Part shown: positions 23,673 to 35,871 of the stretch, in pieces
How the letters are laid out: every line of letters starts with the position of its first letter
Position numbering within the stretch: position 1 is the first letter of the stretch
NCBI GenBank assembly: GCA_963921825.1
Contig: OY997588.1
Span: 138,291,203-138,355,202 of the forward strand
Origin: Erodium maritimum
Lineage: Eukaryota; Streptophyta; Magnoliopsida; Geraniales; Geraniaceae
Direction: 5' to 3'
DNA: 64,000 bases
Position numbers and translations under genes: made by a program
The notes under the pieces: model-generated
The model's database searches: none
What the model was told of the DNA's origin: nothing
What the model saw: the letters and a program-made list of their open reading frames with translations, nothing else

Positions 23673-24671
23673 AGTTAATATTCAGGTACGAGTCAGCAAA
23701 ATTTTTACGAAATACGAATCCATCTCGCCCTTGTAATCGCATAATGCTAGGCTGCGATTCTTTTTTCACCAAGTTTATTATTTTGATCTTTCCCGCTTCG
23801 TTTCAACTCCGATTTAATTTTTTCTTACGCTGATATTTTTTTTCCAAGACCTATCTATCAAGTTGCATATTGAATGTGTTTTGAAGCACGAAAAGACATG
23901 TACAAGCAAAAACACAATTTGTAAACCATACATTAATGTATGTGTTTGCAACTGCATTTGTATGTGTAAGATAATCGTAATGTATGTTTTGTACATATGT
24001 TTTTGCAACTGCATGTTTTGTAATTTTCATTTGTATGTGTACGCTAAACATAATGTATGTGTATGCAATTTTCATTTGTATATGTGAGCTAAACTCAATG
24101 TATGTTCTTGCCATTTTCATTTGTATGTGTAAGCCAACCTTAATGCATGTTGTTAAAGTTGTATGTGTACGCTAAACTTAATGTATGTTCTTGTTATTTT
24201 CATATGTATGTGTACGCTGAACTTAATGTATGCATTTACCATTTTCATCTGTATGTGTAAGCTAACCTTAATGTAGGTGTTCGCAACTGCATTTGTATGT
24301 TTAAGCTAATCTTAATGTATATTTTGTACGTGTAAGCTAATGCATTAAGATTAGCTTACACATACATTAAGATTAGTTTATTCATACAAATGCAGTTGCA
24401 AACACATACATGAATGCACAGTTTACAATTTTTGTTTTTTGCTTGTACATGTTTTTCTTGCTTCAAAACATATTCAATATGCTACTTGATAGACGGGTCT
24501 TGAAAAAAGAAAAAATTTGGCGCAAATAAAAATTAAATCGGAGTTGAAACAAAGAGGGAAAGATCAAAATAATAAACTTGGTGAAAACAAAATCAAACGA
24601 AATCGCAGCCCTTGGATATTGGGATTAATTCGTATTTCGTATCTAAGGATCAGTTCGTACCTGAAAGCCCC
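23673..24671. mobile_element. TA-docked foldback element C
   Basis: The left end TTCAGGTACGAGTCAG and right end (inverted) TTCAGGTACGAACTGATC begin terminal inverted repeats of roughly 250 bp. The pairing sequences run through the blocks at 23810-23930 and 24400-24550. The element is bounded by TA runs at 23663-23672 and 24672-24681. The interior is a 45-bp tandem array. No transposase is present. Confidence 0.7.
23928..24340 (+). repeat. 45-bp tandem array inside element C
   Basis: About nine units built on AATGTATGT(N)...TTTGTATGTGTAAGCTAA, with unit length near 45 bp and some indels. At 24340-24400 the array turns round into an inverted copy. Confidence 0.85.
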
Positions 24672-24681
24672 TATATATATA

Positions 24682-25281
24682 CATATATTCACATGTTACC
24701 AATACCTTATTGTGTTACCTATTAACTGAATATAGGCCATTGGATGAGCTAAAATCAATTACTCTGATTGCAACATTTTATTTGATATGTGTAACTACCT
24801 AACCTTAATTTTTTTTCTCTCTTTCCTTACATTTTCAACAACTTCTAATTTTCTCTTTAGTCCTACTGTTTCGCACTAACTCACCACGTCGTTGGACACT
24901 TGTCGGAGTAGCTGTAAGATGAAGACGCCAGAGTTGCACACCCCTTCCCCGACATGCACATGTCCCACCGCGAGCCATGCTTAGCATCTCCGCCGCACGG
25001 GTTATCTACCACACGCCCCACACGGGTTACTCAACCACACACAACCGCCCAAATCTACCGGTGAAGAGGCCAAGCTTCGATCTGCCACTATCGAGGTAGC
25101 CATGGCAGATCGTTACAACTAATTCGATGGTATTTACTACCAAGTTTGAGGACGGACCCGAGACGTTATCTGAAACACAATACCCGTTGTCGAAATCCAT
25201 TCTTATAAGACTATGAAATGGATTGAGAGGAAAATGTGGGGAAAATATAGATGATCTTATGAATGGAATGCGATGCTACTT
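24682..25281. other. non-coding stretch
   Basis: Nothing recognised. The segment continues beyond the solo LTR at 28338, which interrupts it. Confidence 0.35.
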
Positions 25282-26099
25282 TGTCACGCCCCAAATCCGG
25301 TTTTGACCGGACTCGAGACGTGACCTGAGTTGATAATAGAAAATAATAAAAAATTAAGAGATCTTTTAAAAGTTCAAATGAAACTCCATCAAATTCTCAA
25401 TATAAAATAATCCAAAATCTCAGATACGAGTCAAAGCTCAACATGAAGTGCGAGATATATAGTGTTTAGTACAAAAGACCAACACGTCTCTAAAATAACC
25501 CTCAAAACATCCAGAAGCTCCCGAGCCTCGAACTTCCTAAACATCAGGGTCACCTGTACAAATAGTAAGAAAACAATAGGGATGAGCTTGCGCTCAGTAG
25601 GGTAAATCGTACACAATTTAACCTCTAGTTTAGTAATAAAACTGCCTTAGCATGACAACGCAATTTACAATTAAACATTATAAATCAATGAAATGCTATG
25701 GAACCAGCATAAATAAGAGTAGTATTGCATTCTCAAAGATAATAGTAACTTTAAAAGACTACGTGAAAAGTGTTGTAAATATTTTATAACTACTAACATG
25801 GGAACAAGTAATATCACACCAACCACTTGCTTTCTCAAGCCTCTGATCCATGGATAGATTCTAGTGTCACATCGGGTCTCATACCCCGATCCACCGGAGT
25901 ATCCATGTCACCCTCGGTCGAGAGGAGGCACATGCATCGGGGCACCGGAAACAATCCCCAAGGGGCGCTTATCATCGGGATTCTCGGAAACGCCTCCAAA
26001 GGACCATATGTCATAGGGAACCAAGGTAGTGCTCCCGCATGACGCATACACTTGGGTGAAACCACAAGTAACTATTCCCTGCAGGGTAAACCATCCAAT

Positions 26100-26300
26100 T
26101 GCCCCGCATGGTCCACCTCCAATGCCCGCAGGCTCCGATAATCAATGCCCCGTAGGGTCCAATAACCAATGCCCGCAGGCTCCAATAACCAATGCCCCGC
26201 AGGCTCCAATAACCAATGCCCCGCAGGCTCCAATAATCAATGCCCGCAAGCTCCAATAACCAATGCCCCGCAGGCTCCAATAATCAATACCCCACAGGGT
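26100..26300 (+). repeat. 24-bp minisatellite in solo LTR copy 2
   Basis: Roughly eight units of AATGCCCCGCAGGCTCCAAT plus AACC or AATC in tandem, with single-base length variation. The array is absent from solo LTR copy 1, so it expanded in this lineage. Confidence 0.9.
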
Positions 26301-26336
26301 CCTCCAAACACCAACGACTATAACACCACCGGATTA

Positions 26337-26350
26337 CCCCCCCCCCCCCC
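26337..26350 (+). repeat. homopolymer run of 14 C
   Basis: An uninterrupted C tract directly after the minisatellite region. Confidence 0.9.
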
Positions 26351-28535
26351 GGTGTAAGTACCATATCGATCAACCAAACATCTTAAGAACAATAATAAGA
26401 GAAATTCACAATAACACATCAACCAACCAATGCTTAACGAATTACACTTTCATCACAACACACCAAAGATAATCATTTAGCCCTTTACACTTACCTTTAT
26501 ACTTACCAGTCACAATCCATCGGTCCATCGATCACCTGATCGTACCGTTTGGAACAATCAGTCATACTCGATCATCCGTTCAAGCATTCAATTATTCAAC
26601 CATTCAATCAATCAATCAATTATTCAAACATTCAATCAATCATTCAAGCATACGATTTAGCTAGTTTTATTAGACCCTTAAATTAACTAAACAAGCAAGC
26701 ATGTGAGGCAAACACACACAACTAATCCGAGGGCTCATCACGGCCTCTCTACCAGTAAAACAATTTCCAAGTATTGAAAGCGAGTTACATTAGTTATTCA
26801 CATCCTACGCATGCATACTAGACACGTCCGGTTATTAGTAATTGAAAGACGATTATTCTAGTTATTCGCATCCGATATGCAATTCTAGGACCTTTCCGAT
26901 TTTATTAACCTAATAGGCATACTAAGTATTTGAAATACTCGAGGAGTTAGAACTTTCCCTACCTTGTGGTCTTCCTCTAATAATACTCTGTTGTAAAGTC
27001 GGTTAGCCTCTCCTCCGTTTTTCACACGGGTTCTGGAGTGTTCTTCGTCTCTCTAGCTCGTGTCCAAGTCCTTTCCTCCTTCCGAGCTCGGTCTCACGGT
27101 CTTGGACCACAACAATACCAAAATTAGTGATCCAACGGAGTGTTCCTCAACCAAAACAAAGTCAAAGGAATGATCTAGGAATCGAAATGGACTCAAAAGG
27201 AAGGGTTTTGGTTCTTGAAATCTGACCCGGAATGCAATCCGAACCTTGTCACTGGCCTTGCCGGAACCTGGCACGGACTATATCACAGACCGGCCCGGTA
27301 ACCAATGCGTACCGCGTGACAGACCGGCCCGGAGTCTGACACGGACTGTGTGAGGTACCGTGCCGGATTCTCGCCCGTTCCGTGCCGCGTACCGTGCCGG
27401 TACTATACCCGTTCCGTGCCGGCACATGGCCCGGTCCGGGTCACGTTCCGTGCCAGACCTGACTAGAGCCTTCCCCTTTCTTCCCCAACTCGGATTCCAT
27501 GAAAATCACTCCCAAAACTCCATTTCCAGCTCTAAACAACTCTAAAATGCCCATCAAAAGTCTCCAAACATCAACACCCTCAATGGGTTCATCAAAGCTT
27601 CATCCAAACACAAACAAAACAACTTAACTTCACTACTTCTTCTCCAAGCAACAACCATAGAGCTAGTTCTTCAAGTTCAAGCCAAAAACCCACAAAACCC
27701 AAACTCGAAAGTGGATGGAATGAGAAGTTTAGAGCATCCATACCTTTAGGATATGTAGGAGATGAAGCTAGCAAGCTTTAGGAGGTGAAATGATGGAGAG
27801 ATGAGCCAAAAATCCTATCTTTTCTCTCTTTCTTCTTGCTCAAGCCAAAGAGCTCCTCTCTTTCTCTCCTTCTATCAAAACTCAGTTGCAATCAAGAGGG
27901 AATGGCTGAATTGTGTCCAACAATTGCCTTAAATGACCTAAATGTCAAATGACCAAAAAGCCCTTTTTAAGTTCTATCCACTTTAAGGCTTTAGGGAGGG
28001 TCAAAAAATCTTTTTAACTCATTTTCTTCTCATCCAAGACTCTAATGTCATGTGGCATTGTAGGAGCCACTTTCTTTTAAATTAAAATCCAGCCGTCCGC
28101 TTTAGTTCGGTAAAAGTCGATAAAAAGTCCGAGTTTGACCAAGAGTTGACTGTTACAATATTACAGTCAAACTGAAGGAAACGGCCCAAATAAGCTAACC
28201 GTGATGACGGCTAAGCTTTTTGGGCCCCGAAAAGGTTCCGAATGAATTCCTGAGTCTTTGGTTGACTTTTCCGGCCGAAAGTCAAACTTGTTTAGAATTC
28301 ACCGGTTCGACCGGGATTGACCGGGGCGGTTCTTACATACTTTGTCCATATCTAGGGCCACGTGTTTATTGGCCTAAAGGCTTAAGGATGATGTTGGAGA
28401 TTCGTTCTCTAACACATGGGGGCAAGGTAAATAATAAAACAAAATAAAATTGAGAAGTACATTAATCAAAATGGGAACGGAAACGGAAATGGGAACTTTA
28501 ACGGAAACTGAACCATTAACGGAGTAAAACAAACA

Positions 28536-28800
28536 CTAAAGAAATATTGGAAAGGGGATCAGGTTGCTGAATAGCTTCCAAATATTTTCTATGATATCGT
28601 TTTTCAGGTTAATATGGACGTGTTGATTCTCGAGTCGGGTAGTGTCCACTTGTATGGAGGCGTAATCGGAAATTGGATCTTGGTGGACAAGAAGCATAGG
28701 TGTGCCAACGTGCAAAGGTTGAATATAACCTTTGTACGAATCACGATCTTCGTCGACAATCATGTTCTGCATGATAATGCACGCCTTGATTATAAAAGTT
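28536..28800 (-). pseudogene. PIF/Harbinger transposase, C-terminal fragment
   Basis: On the minus strand the frame reads through IKACIIMQNMIVDEDRDSY and later ENQHVHINLKNDIIENIW. This matches the conserved end of plant PIF/Harbinger DDE transposases (ACIIMHNMIVEDER..., then a VH..L+.DLIEHIW tail). The DDE core upstream is missing. This copy belongs to a different element from the transposase at 58.4-60.5 kb, being on the opposite strand and keeping only the C-terminal part. Confidence 0.65.
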
Positions 28801-29985
28801 AATTTCTAGTCGTTCCATGTTCTTGTTGGACGAGTAATGATATGGAAGCAACCTTAGAGAATCTAGAATCATCTCCTGAAACGTCACATAGTCGATCAAC
28901 ACCGGGTCAAACCCATGACTATTAAAAGTATCCATCGACAATCAGATAAAAATAGTGTCGATGAGATAATTTTATCGAGAGAACAGTGGGGTGAGGAAAA
29001 AATTAAACTTTTTAAATTGCTTTTCATCACTCAATCGGCTGATTTAGTAGTCAGGTGGTCGAATCTCCGTCACAAGGCTTATTCTACGCATAGAAGCTAA
29101 CCACATGTTTGTTACTAAATCGTTTGGTCAAAGTCGTCATTACAAGAACGTTATCTCTTGATGTCACTTACTTATAGGCTGTTTGGAGTACAATGACCGA
29201 TTGGACGTTCAAAAAACTCAATTTTGACTATTTGACATAACAATTCAACTTTTGGATTCTAAAACTGAGGCCTCTTAATCCCAATAGGATCCATGGTGTT
29301 TCCATAGAATAGATAAGGCACTTTGTTTTATATTTCTCCTCTGCCTTTCATACCTTTTGACAGGTTAAAGATGACGCTAGAAACCTCTTTACCTTTTTAT
29401 ATTTTTAATCCGTTAGATTTGAAAAAGGACAGTAACAATTTATGATCTTCAATCCAATCCAATTGTAATTAAACTTTGAACACATTATTGAGATATTAAA
29501 ATATATTTTAAATTTGCGTTTTATAATTTCGACATTGATTGGCTGCCGACAAATGCATCAGTTCATTCATACATATGTTTCAATATGATATGATTATCTC
29601 CGCAACTTGGTTTTTATAGTTTTGTCGTAGAATTATAAAAATAAAAGAACATGTTCAATATGAAATCGAATAAAGTGCCCCAAAAACAAAATTGAATAAA
29701 GTGAGTGTTTAATAAAGCATTTATCGCAGTAAAAGAGGGTGGGTGAAACGTATTAATCACTCGAAAACGACGTGCACATGCATCTGTCTATTATCATTTT
29801 CGTACGATTGTCGAGGTTTGAATTCGTGTCCTCATCCTCAAACTTGCCTTTCTTTTATATTACTATATTTAAATTATCAATGTTATGAGAAAAAATCCAC
29901 CAAAATTCCATCATCTTTCTAAATCATGGATGAGATGTGACTGAATGGTTGTTTACGGTAAAAACACAAACGCACCATCTTTTAG
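28801..29985. other. non-coding stretch
   Basis: AT-rich, without convincing frames. The expected upstream part of the transposase fragment is not recognisable here. Confidence 0.35.
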
Positions 29986-29998
29986 TAAGAGCATTTCT

Positions 29999-31083
29999 TT
30001 TTTTCTTTTTTTTGAATGGGAACATAAATAATTTTATTAATCATGAGAATAAAACATACATATAAGTTGGGTTTCCGATCCTGAGTTCAAGTATTTATCT
30101 GAAACCCATGCAGAGATTCTGGCACTCTTGGATCCATATTGGGGGTTGCTTTTGTATCGATGACTATAAATTACATAGATAAGCACACAAACAAAATAAG
30201 AATCTAAAAAATCTGTGATGCAGTTCTTTTGAGCGCCGTGACTTTTGTAATGGGACGTTCTAGTATCGCCAACTCATCGTCTTGAATGACCTGGATCTTT
30301 AATTGTAGTGCGGAGAACGGGGCATGCGCCCGATGCTCCAGATGTGACTTCACCGATACTTCACGCAAAAACATATTGATCATCATCGAGTCGACAAACA
30401 AAGGTCTGTTCAGCGTCGAGATGCCCGACTTTGGGTGCTGTGGAGACAGACCCCAACCTATCGCCTCTCCTCCTGGATCCCAAACCCATCGAGAGAGCGG
30501 AGCCATGGCAGCTAGGGTTTCCCCTTTTGAGAGAGACGCACACTTTCTTGAGTGGCCAGATATTAAGCCGCTGGTGAAACAACCCGAAGGTTCGAAAGAA
30601 ACCCTAGGGTTCGTGTGAGTCCCCAAATCCATGATCGCTGGCAAGAGAGGAGATCAAGGCCGGCGAGAAAGAAACCCGAAGATGGATCGGCGAGGGAAGA
30701 CCACAGATCTGGACCGGCGAGAGAGGACCACGGAGCGGGGCCGGAGCTTGCTGGAGCTGTTTCGGCATCTCCGGCGCGATGCTTCGCTGCGAGAGCTTGG
30801 CGGTCCAGGGAGATGTGTCGGCAGCTGGATCCACGAGGCTGGACGACATCTAGAGCGAGGTTCAAATCCGTCAGCGAGGTTGAAGCGGCGAGGCTGAAAC
30901 TCCGGCCGACCGAGCTCCGTAGTAGCGCGAGTGAGAAAGAGAGGGGTGGAGCCGATCTTCATCTTCATGGGAGTGTGAATCTGAGAGCAAAAGGGAGATG
31001 ACGAGGGGGAGAGGAGGAGGCCGCCGGCAGCCCTTGTGACTGAAGCCACTGAAGCTGCTGGTGTCGGCGACTGTTTCTTCTAA
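29999..31083 (-). mobile_element. non-LTR (poly-A tailed) retroelement, about 1.1 kb
   Basis: A perfect 13-bp duplication TAAGAGCATTTCT flanks it (29986-29998 and 31084-31096). A T-rich run at the left end corresponds to a minus-strand poly(A) tail. The 5' half on the minus strand (31083-30600) is very GC-rich and the 3' half AT-rich. A frame of 146 codons (30644-30204) has no domain I recognise. Without a reverse transcriptase this is either a non-autonomous LINE derivative or a retro-inserted transcript. Confidence 0.75.
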
Positions 31084-31096
31084 TAAGAGCATTTCT

Positions 31097-31479
31097 AATG
31101 CTATAAATCTTGTTTATTGTATGGAAGGGTCATAGGAGTACATTTTAAATTTTTCTCTCTTCCAACCAACTACTTCTTACAACTAGTTAGTTGCGAGAGC
31201 TAGTTATTTATACTTTTACATATTTTCAAACAACCCCAAATTAAAACTACATACGATAATTAAACATACGATATTGACATACATCTGACGACCGTTTAAC
31301 TAATTTTTAATCGCGTCAATATACAGACGCCACTTCGACTGATCTTTGAGCATCTCTCACACGACCTCTTTAGTCAATACACCGTGTTTATCCTCGTACT
31401 CGGATATGCTTGCAGCATAGATATTTCCTCCTCGGTTGCTCTTTTTTTAGGAACATAGAGATGGTCCGGTATATCTTAT
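31097..31479. other. non-coding stretch
   Basis: No feature recognised, although the minus strand may hold degraded downstream codons of the adjacent Myb/NAM-like remnant. Confidence 0.3.
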
Positions 31480-32180
31480 CGAAGGCCTTTCATTTTTGGC
31501 TCGTCTTTCCAAAATGATCATTCATCTGATTCTGCGTCCGTACAGGGCAATCTTTGTTTGTGGTGGCAAAGAAAGCGAGGTAGAGGTTGTCCCAATATTT
31601 TATACGTACCTCGAAAATGTTAGCCACGTTATCACCAAATGCATTTTCTGATCTTCCGACCATGGTGTACCAGTTGCCCAAGATCACGAAGACATGAGAA
31701 ATAAGAAAATAAAAAGGAGGATAAGAGAATTTGAGAGAGATAGGTGCAAGGATGAATGAAGAGGGAAAGGGTATTTATAGGGAGGGGAGGGATCGGAGTC
31801 GGCGTGACAGCGGTGATGCAGCAACACACTATTCCCGAATAGTGTGCTTGTACAAAAATCGAGGCACCGATAATAAGCCTATAAAAATAAAATCGGATTT
31901 ATTTGTTTATTAATGAAAAGGCGTTGAAAATGCGTACACGTTGAGAAAATAACAAATAGCGACAAGGACATCTAATTTTATTTAAATCTGATGTTAATCA
32001 AAGTTGTCCCAAACGTCGATCAATGTTCTCCATAATCCCACAACGAGTCTTTTGTTCCTCTACGGTCGTATTGGAGGTGTCTTGCTTTTTCATTTCTGCT
32101 AACGTAGCAAGAAACTCTCCTTGCATTTGTGCTCTTGTCTCGGTAACTTAGCACAGTTTGTCGCCATAAGTAAAAACAAG
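31480..32180 (-). pseudogene. possible Myb/NAM-associated protein remnant of a PIF/Harbinger element
   Basis: Minus-strand pieces such as RTQNQMNDHFGKTSQK, preceded by YWDNLYLAFFATTNKDCPV, resemble the trihelix-like region of the second protein of PIF/Harbinger elements. There the common pattern is an aromatic-rich stretch, then RT..Q...HW.K+. A downstream-looking segment GEFLATLAEMKKQDTSNTT at about 32060-32100 fits the charged C-terminal coil, but it lies upstream in minus-strand order, so the parts may be rearranged. Assignment is by resemblance only. The transposase fragment at 28.5 kb on the same strand is a possible partner. Confidence 0.3.
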
Positions 32181-32264
32181 CTTAGTTGTGTCGGCTTGAT
32201 TCTCTACTTCTTTCGAAGCCTCTACTTGTTTCCCTTTGCCTCTGGCTTTAGCCTCTACTTTTTC

Positions 32265-35006
32265 TGTAAAGACCGCCCCGGTTTAAAAGATTTATTATTT
32301 ATTTTTGTTCGATTGGAACGTCGAGGTTGAAAAACGAGTTGAACTTTGGAATAATTGCAAAAAAAGAAGAAGAAAAGAAAAAAAGGATTTGGAAGCAGAC
32401 TGGGCCGGGCCAGATTGGGCTCAGCCAACCGAGCCAGGCCCAAGCGGAGCTCAAGCCTGCACCGCACGAGATCAGGCCCAAGCCCAACTCGAGCTCTCCT
32501 CTAACCCTAGAAGTATTGTGCTTTTCCCCCATTTCATGCACGCGTCCCGAGACACGCCGTCTCCTTCTCCCTCTCGCTTTCCCGACCTCACCCTCGCTCT
32601 CTCTCCTTCCTCGTACAACCTCCCTCTCTTTCTTCTCTGAGAAAGCCCTCACCATCTTCGTCTCCGTGCGAATCGAACGACGCCGGCGACAGAGCTGCCC
32701 GGAGAACTTCGCGCTCTGGGTTTGTCTTCCCGAGCTCGAAACGACGCCAGTGACGGAGAAACAGCACAAGTTCGAGATGTTCCTCGTCCCGTTCTTTTTC
32801 CCCGACCTCGCCTCACCTGAATTTCGTCGGGTCGGGCTCGATTTGGGCGAGTTCGACCGGAACGACGCCGGCGAGAGCCTCTCATCTCGCTAGATCTGAG
32901 ACACGAGGCGTTGGACCGCGCTCCAGCCGCCACCGTCCCTGCCACCGTCGCGCCGGAGCCCTGATGCTCCTCCCAGCCAATTCTACCCCCCCCCCTTCGA
33001 GCGTCCCTGACGCCGCCGTCGGTGACCAAAGCAAACCCTAGCCGCCCCTCTCCCGTGCTCGAGCAGACAAAACCAGACGGGGTTGGGCCTTGGGCCCAGA
33101 TTTGGACCTCGGGCCAGGCCTAGATTCTTGGACTGGGTCTGGACTCGGGCCCGAACTTGGGTCGGAGCCGGGTCTGGAGCCGGGTTCGGGCCGATTCTGG
33201 GTCAGGCCGGGTCTGGGTTCTGGACGGGTCGGAACCGGGTCGGACTCGGGTCCGGTTCTTGGATTCGGGTCAGGGCAGATTAGTAAATTAATTTAATTAA
33301 TTTAAATTAAAGAATTAAATGGATTTAAATCAGATAATTCAAAGGACCGAATCCTTAAATTAAAGGACTGAACTGATAAAATTAAAGGACTGTTACGGAC
33401 TGGACCGAGACTGATTACCGTCCTTTTGTTAAACCTAGGCTTGGACCTCGATCTTGGAGAAGACCGGAGGTAGGCCCAGACGTCAGCAGCTAGGAGACGT
33501 AGCTGTTGTGATCATCTTGAGGTAGGGCAAGTAGCGAATACCGCTTTAATTACGGAAAGTTACTAGCATGCATGATTAGGGAATAATAATAACCAGAAAG
33601 GTCCTAGTTGACATATAGGATGTGATTCACTAAAATAACCACTTTCGCTTATTAAATAATCGGACGAGTCTTAGTAACATGTAGGATGTGATTCACTAGA
33701 ATACCTGCTTTCAATACTTGGGAAATTGTTGTGTTGGTAGAATGGCTATGTCGAGCCTTAGGGTTGCGTGCTGATTGAGATGCATGATGCGTGTTATAAC
33801 CGTTGTGTGAGAGTCTAAATAAGATTATACTCGGTGAAGCATGTTGTGACTGTGTGTGGGCAAGTGTGCCGTGTTTGATATGAGGTGATTCTTATGATCG
33901 GGTGAGTGATAGACCGATTGTGTGTTTGGTGAGTTGACCGGTTGGTATACCGAGGTCAACTATAGCATTGTGATGCGTGTTATACTCTTGATGTGTGTTC
34001 CAAGAGGAGGCGTAACTTGTGCGATGCCTCCACCGAGGGATAGTTCCGGTGCATGTTATTCAGGCCAAGGATGGCGTGATGGATACCCCGATTCTCCGTG
34101 ACGGGAAGGTGTACGACTGAGGTATGTGCCGATCCACTATGCGTGAGGCCCTGATTCTATGTGACAGGAAGATGTCCGACTGAGGGATTTCCGGTCTGGG
34201 ATGTTACCCCGATTCTACGTGACGAGAAGATGTCGGGACTGAGGCTTCGTGTTCCGGTACGACATAAAGGGAACGGGCTGTGATAGCTGGAGACGTTGGA
34301 AATGGTTGTACTAAGTTTTGTGTGGGTCTGATGTGTGTGTTGTGCGTGCCGTTTGGCTTTGTGCGTTGTTTTAAGTGTGATTTTGGTCTTGTGAGAGTGT
34401 TTACTGACTCGAGATGCTGTTATACGTGAATTCTATGTTTTGCCGTGCGAGTCCGCACGTGTGATCGGTTGTGAGATAACCGTGAGCGTTGTCCTTGAGA
34501 ATCGTTAGGTGATGAGTACCAAGAGCAAAAGTGAGATAAGTGTTTGTTTTCGGTTCTTTTTAGTTGATTTACGGGTTGTACCCGAGTGAAGGTCAGGCGT
34601 TGCTTTGGGTTGCTTGTGTTTGGTGGTTAGCTATGCTTTGCTAGTATGCCCTAATTGGACGGTTACTCGTGGTATTGAGCTGATGTTCATAGCCTTAACT
34701 ACTTTTCCTACTGGGCGAAATCTCACCCCCTTACCTTTTTGTGTTTCAGGTCTTGAGCGAGACTCATTCTAGCTGGATGCTCGATGCTTGGGAGCTTACG
34801 AGGGTCCTAGGCTAGATTGTTTAGCGATGTACTATTTACCTTTTTATACTCTTTTACTACGTACTTTTTACCGAGCTATTGACTCATGTGGATTTATCAG
34901 TTTTAAATTACTATTTGAGACCCTCGTTTTCATTTAAATTGCTTATTCATTTATTGTTTTAAGTTCGCGTCTCGGATCCGGTCAAAACCGGATTTGGGGC
35001 GTGACA
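32265..35006 (+). repeat. 5' LTR of a large-LTR gypsy element (copy 3)
   Basis: 2742 bp, from TGTAAAGACCGCCCCGG to GGATTTGGGGCGTGACA. In reverse complement these are the ends of the two solo LTRs. A primer site follows immediately. Within it, 33070-33280 is a G-rich run of degenerate GGGTC(T/G)GG units, and 34060-34260 holds repeated GATTCTACGTGACGGGAAG-like units about 70 bp apart. Confidence 0.9.
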
Positions 35007-35009
35007 ATT

Positions 35010-35022
35010 TGGTATCAGAGCC
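35010..35022 (+). other. primer binding site of the gypsy element
   Basis: TGGTATCAGAGCC, complementary to the 3' end of initiator tRNA-Met, three bases after the LTR. Confidence 0.9.
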
Positions 35023-35871
35023 TGATTGCATTTTGAAATCGTTTTTCAAAACCTCGGACCGTACGTCAACTAGGTGGGTAGAGTTGGGTCGTTAAGTTAC
35101 CGTGTGTCGGTCACGCGAGTCGGAGATGTCCTAAGCGTAGAAACGAGGTGGGAAGAGTCTCGGGTTGGTGAAAGGTCCGGTCTAAGTACCGTGTGTTTTT
35201 GAACTTGTGTGGTTTGTGGTTATCGTTTGAGTTGAACTGTTTTCCAAGTGTTGACTTAGTCGGGCGTTAAGAGTGAAATTACCGAGACCCGAAATGTGTT
35301 GTGTTGGAGTTGAGTGTTGTGTGTAGGTGGTAATTGGTTGTCCCACATAAGCGGATGGTTGACTTAATTTACGAACGGGCTATGCCCAAATTTTCTGCAG
35401 AAACTGAAGTGTATGTACCATCACGATTCAGCTATAGGGGCCATTGTAGCTGGACTTGAATGAGGGGATACTAAGTGGTTACAACGTAATTCGGGGACGC
35501 CTGAACCGGATTGTAACGACGCGATGTCAACATGAACGTTATGTTAGAAAGAGAACGTGTTAAGAAATTGAAACTAAGTATATGTTGTAAATTGTGAAAT
35601 TGCTTTGGAGTACAAGTGGTAGTCTGTGTGACTTAAGTGTGAAATTGTTGTGAAAGTGAAACTATGTGTAACCCCGCTGTGTGTATATATGATTTGTGTG
35701 ACGCACTAGTGTGTTGACTTCTCTGATGTGTGCCATTGGGTGACTATTACTATATTAAGTATATTATTACTATGAGTGGTACTGTGTGTGGCGTTAGTTA
35801 TTCTAAGCGCGTTGTTCTTTTGAGTTAAGAATCTGAAACCGTGTGCGTCATCCGTGCAGAGGATTTACGAT
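35023..35871 (+). other. gypsy leader sequence
   Basis: Untranslated stretch between primer site and gag, without open frames of note. Confidence 0.7.

Larger units (their letters stand above)
25282..28337 (-). repeat. solo LTR of a large-LTR gypsy family (copy 2)
   Basis: 3056 bp bounded by TGTCACGCCCCAAATCC and GCGGTTCTTACA, with a perfect 5-bp duplication TACTT (25277-25281 and 28338-28342). It shares both ends and many internal blocks with copy 1. An example is the pair CGGTTATTAGTAATTGAAAG followed by ATTATTCTAGTTATTCGCAT near 20500 and 26830. No internal coding region remains, so it is a solo LTR. Confidence 0.9.

Noticed and set aside
23814..24175. Frames with repeated CIC, YVY motifs
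   Set aside because: They arise from the 45-bp tandem array of element C.
26090..26310. Possible CRISPR-like array of regular repeats
   Set aside because: Units are contiguous 24-bp tandem repeats without unique spacers, in a plant LTR.
26011..26357. Frames with repeated NNQCPAGS or IGYWSLRG units
   Set aside because: They are translations of the 24-bp minisatellite in a solo LTR.
30615..31049. Overlapping GC-rich frames on both strands up to 131 codons
   Set aside because: High GC lowers stop frequency. No domain was recognised, and the region is the 5' part of a non-LTR insertion.
32305..32893. Plus-strand frame of 188 codons at the start of the large gypsy LTR
   Set aside because: It is GC-rich LTR sequence just after the LTR start, overlaps equally long frames on the other strand, and shows no domain.
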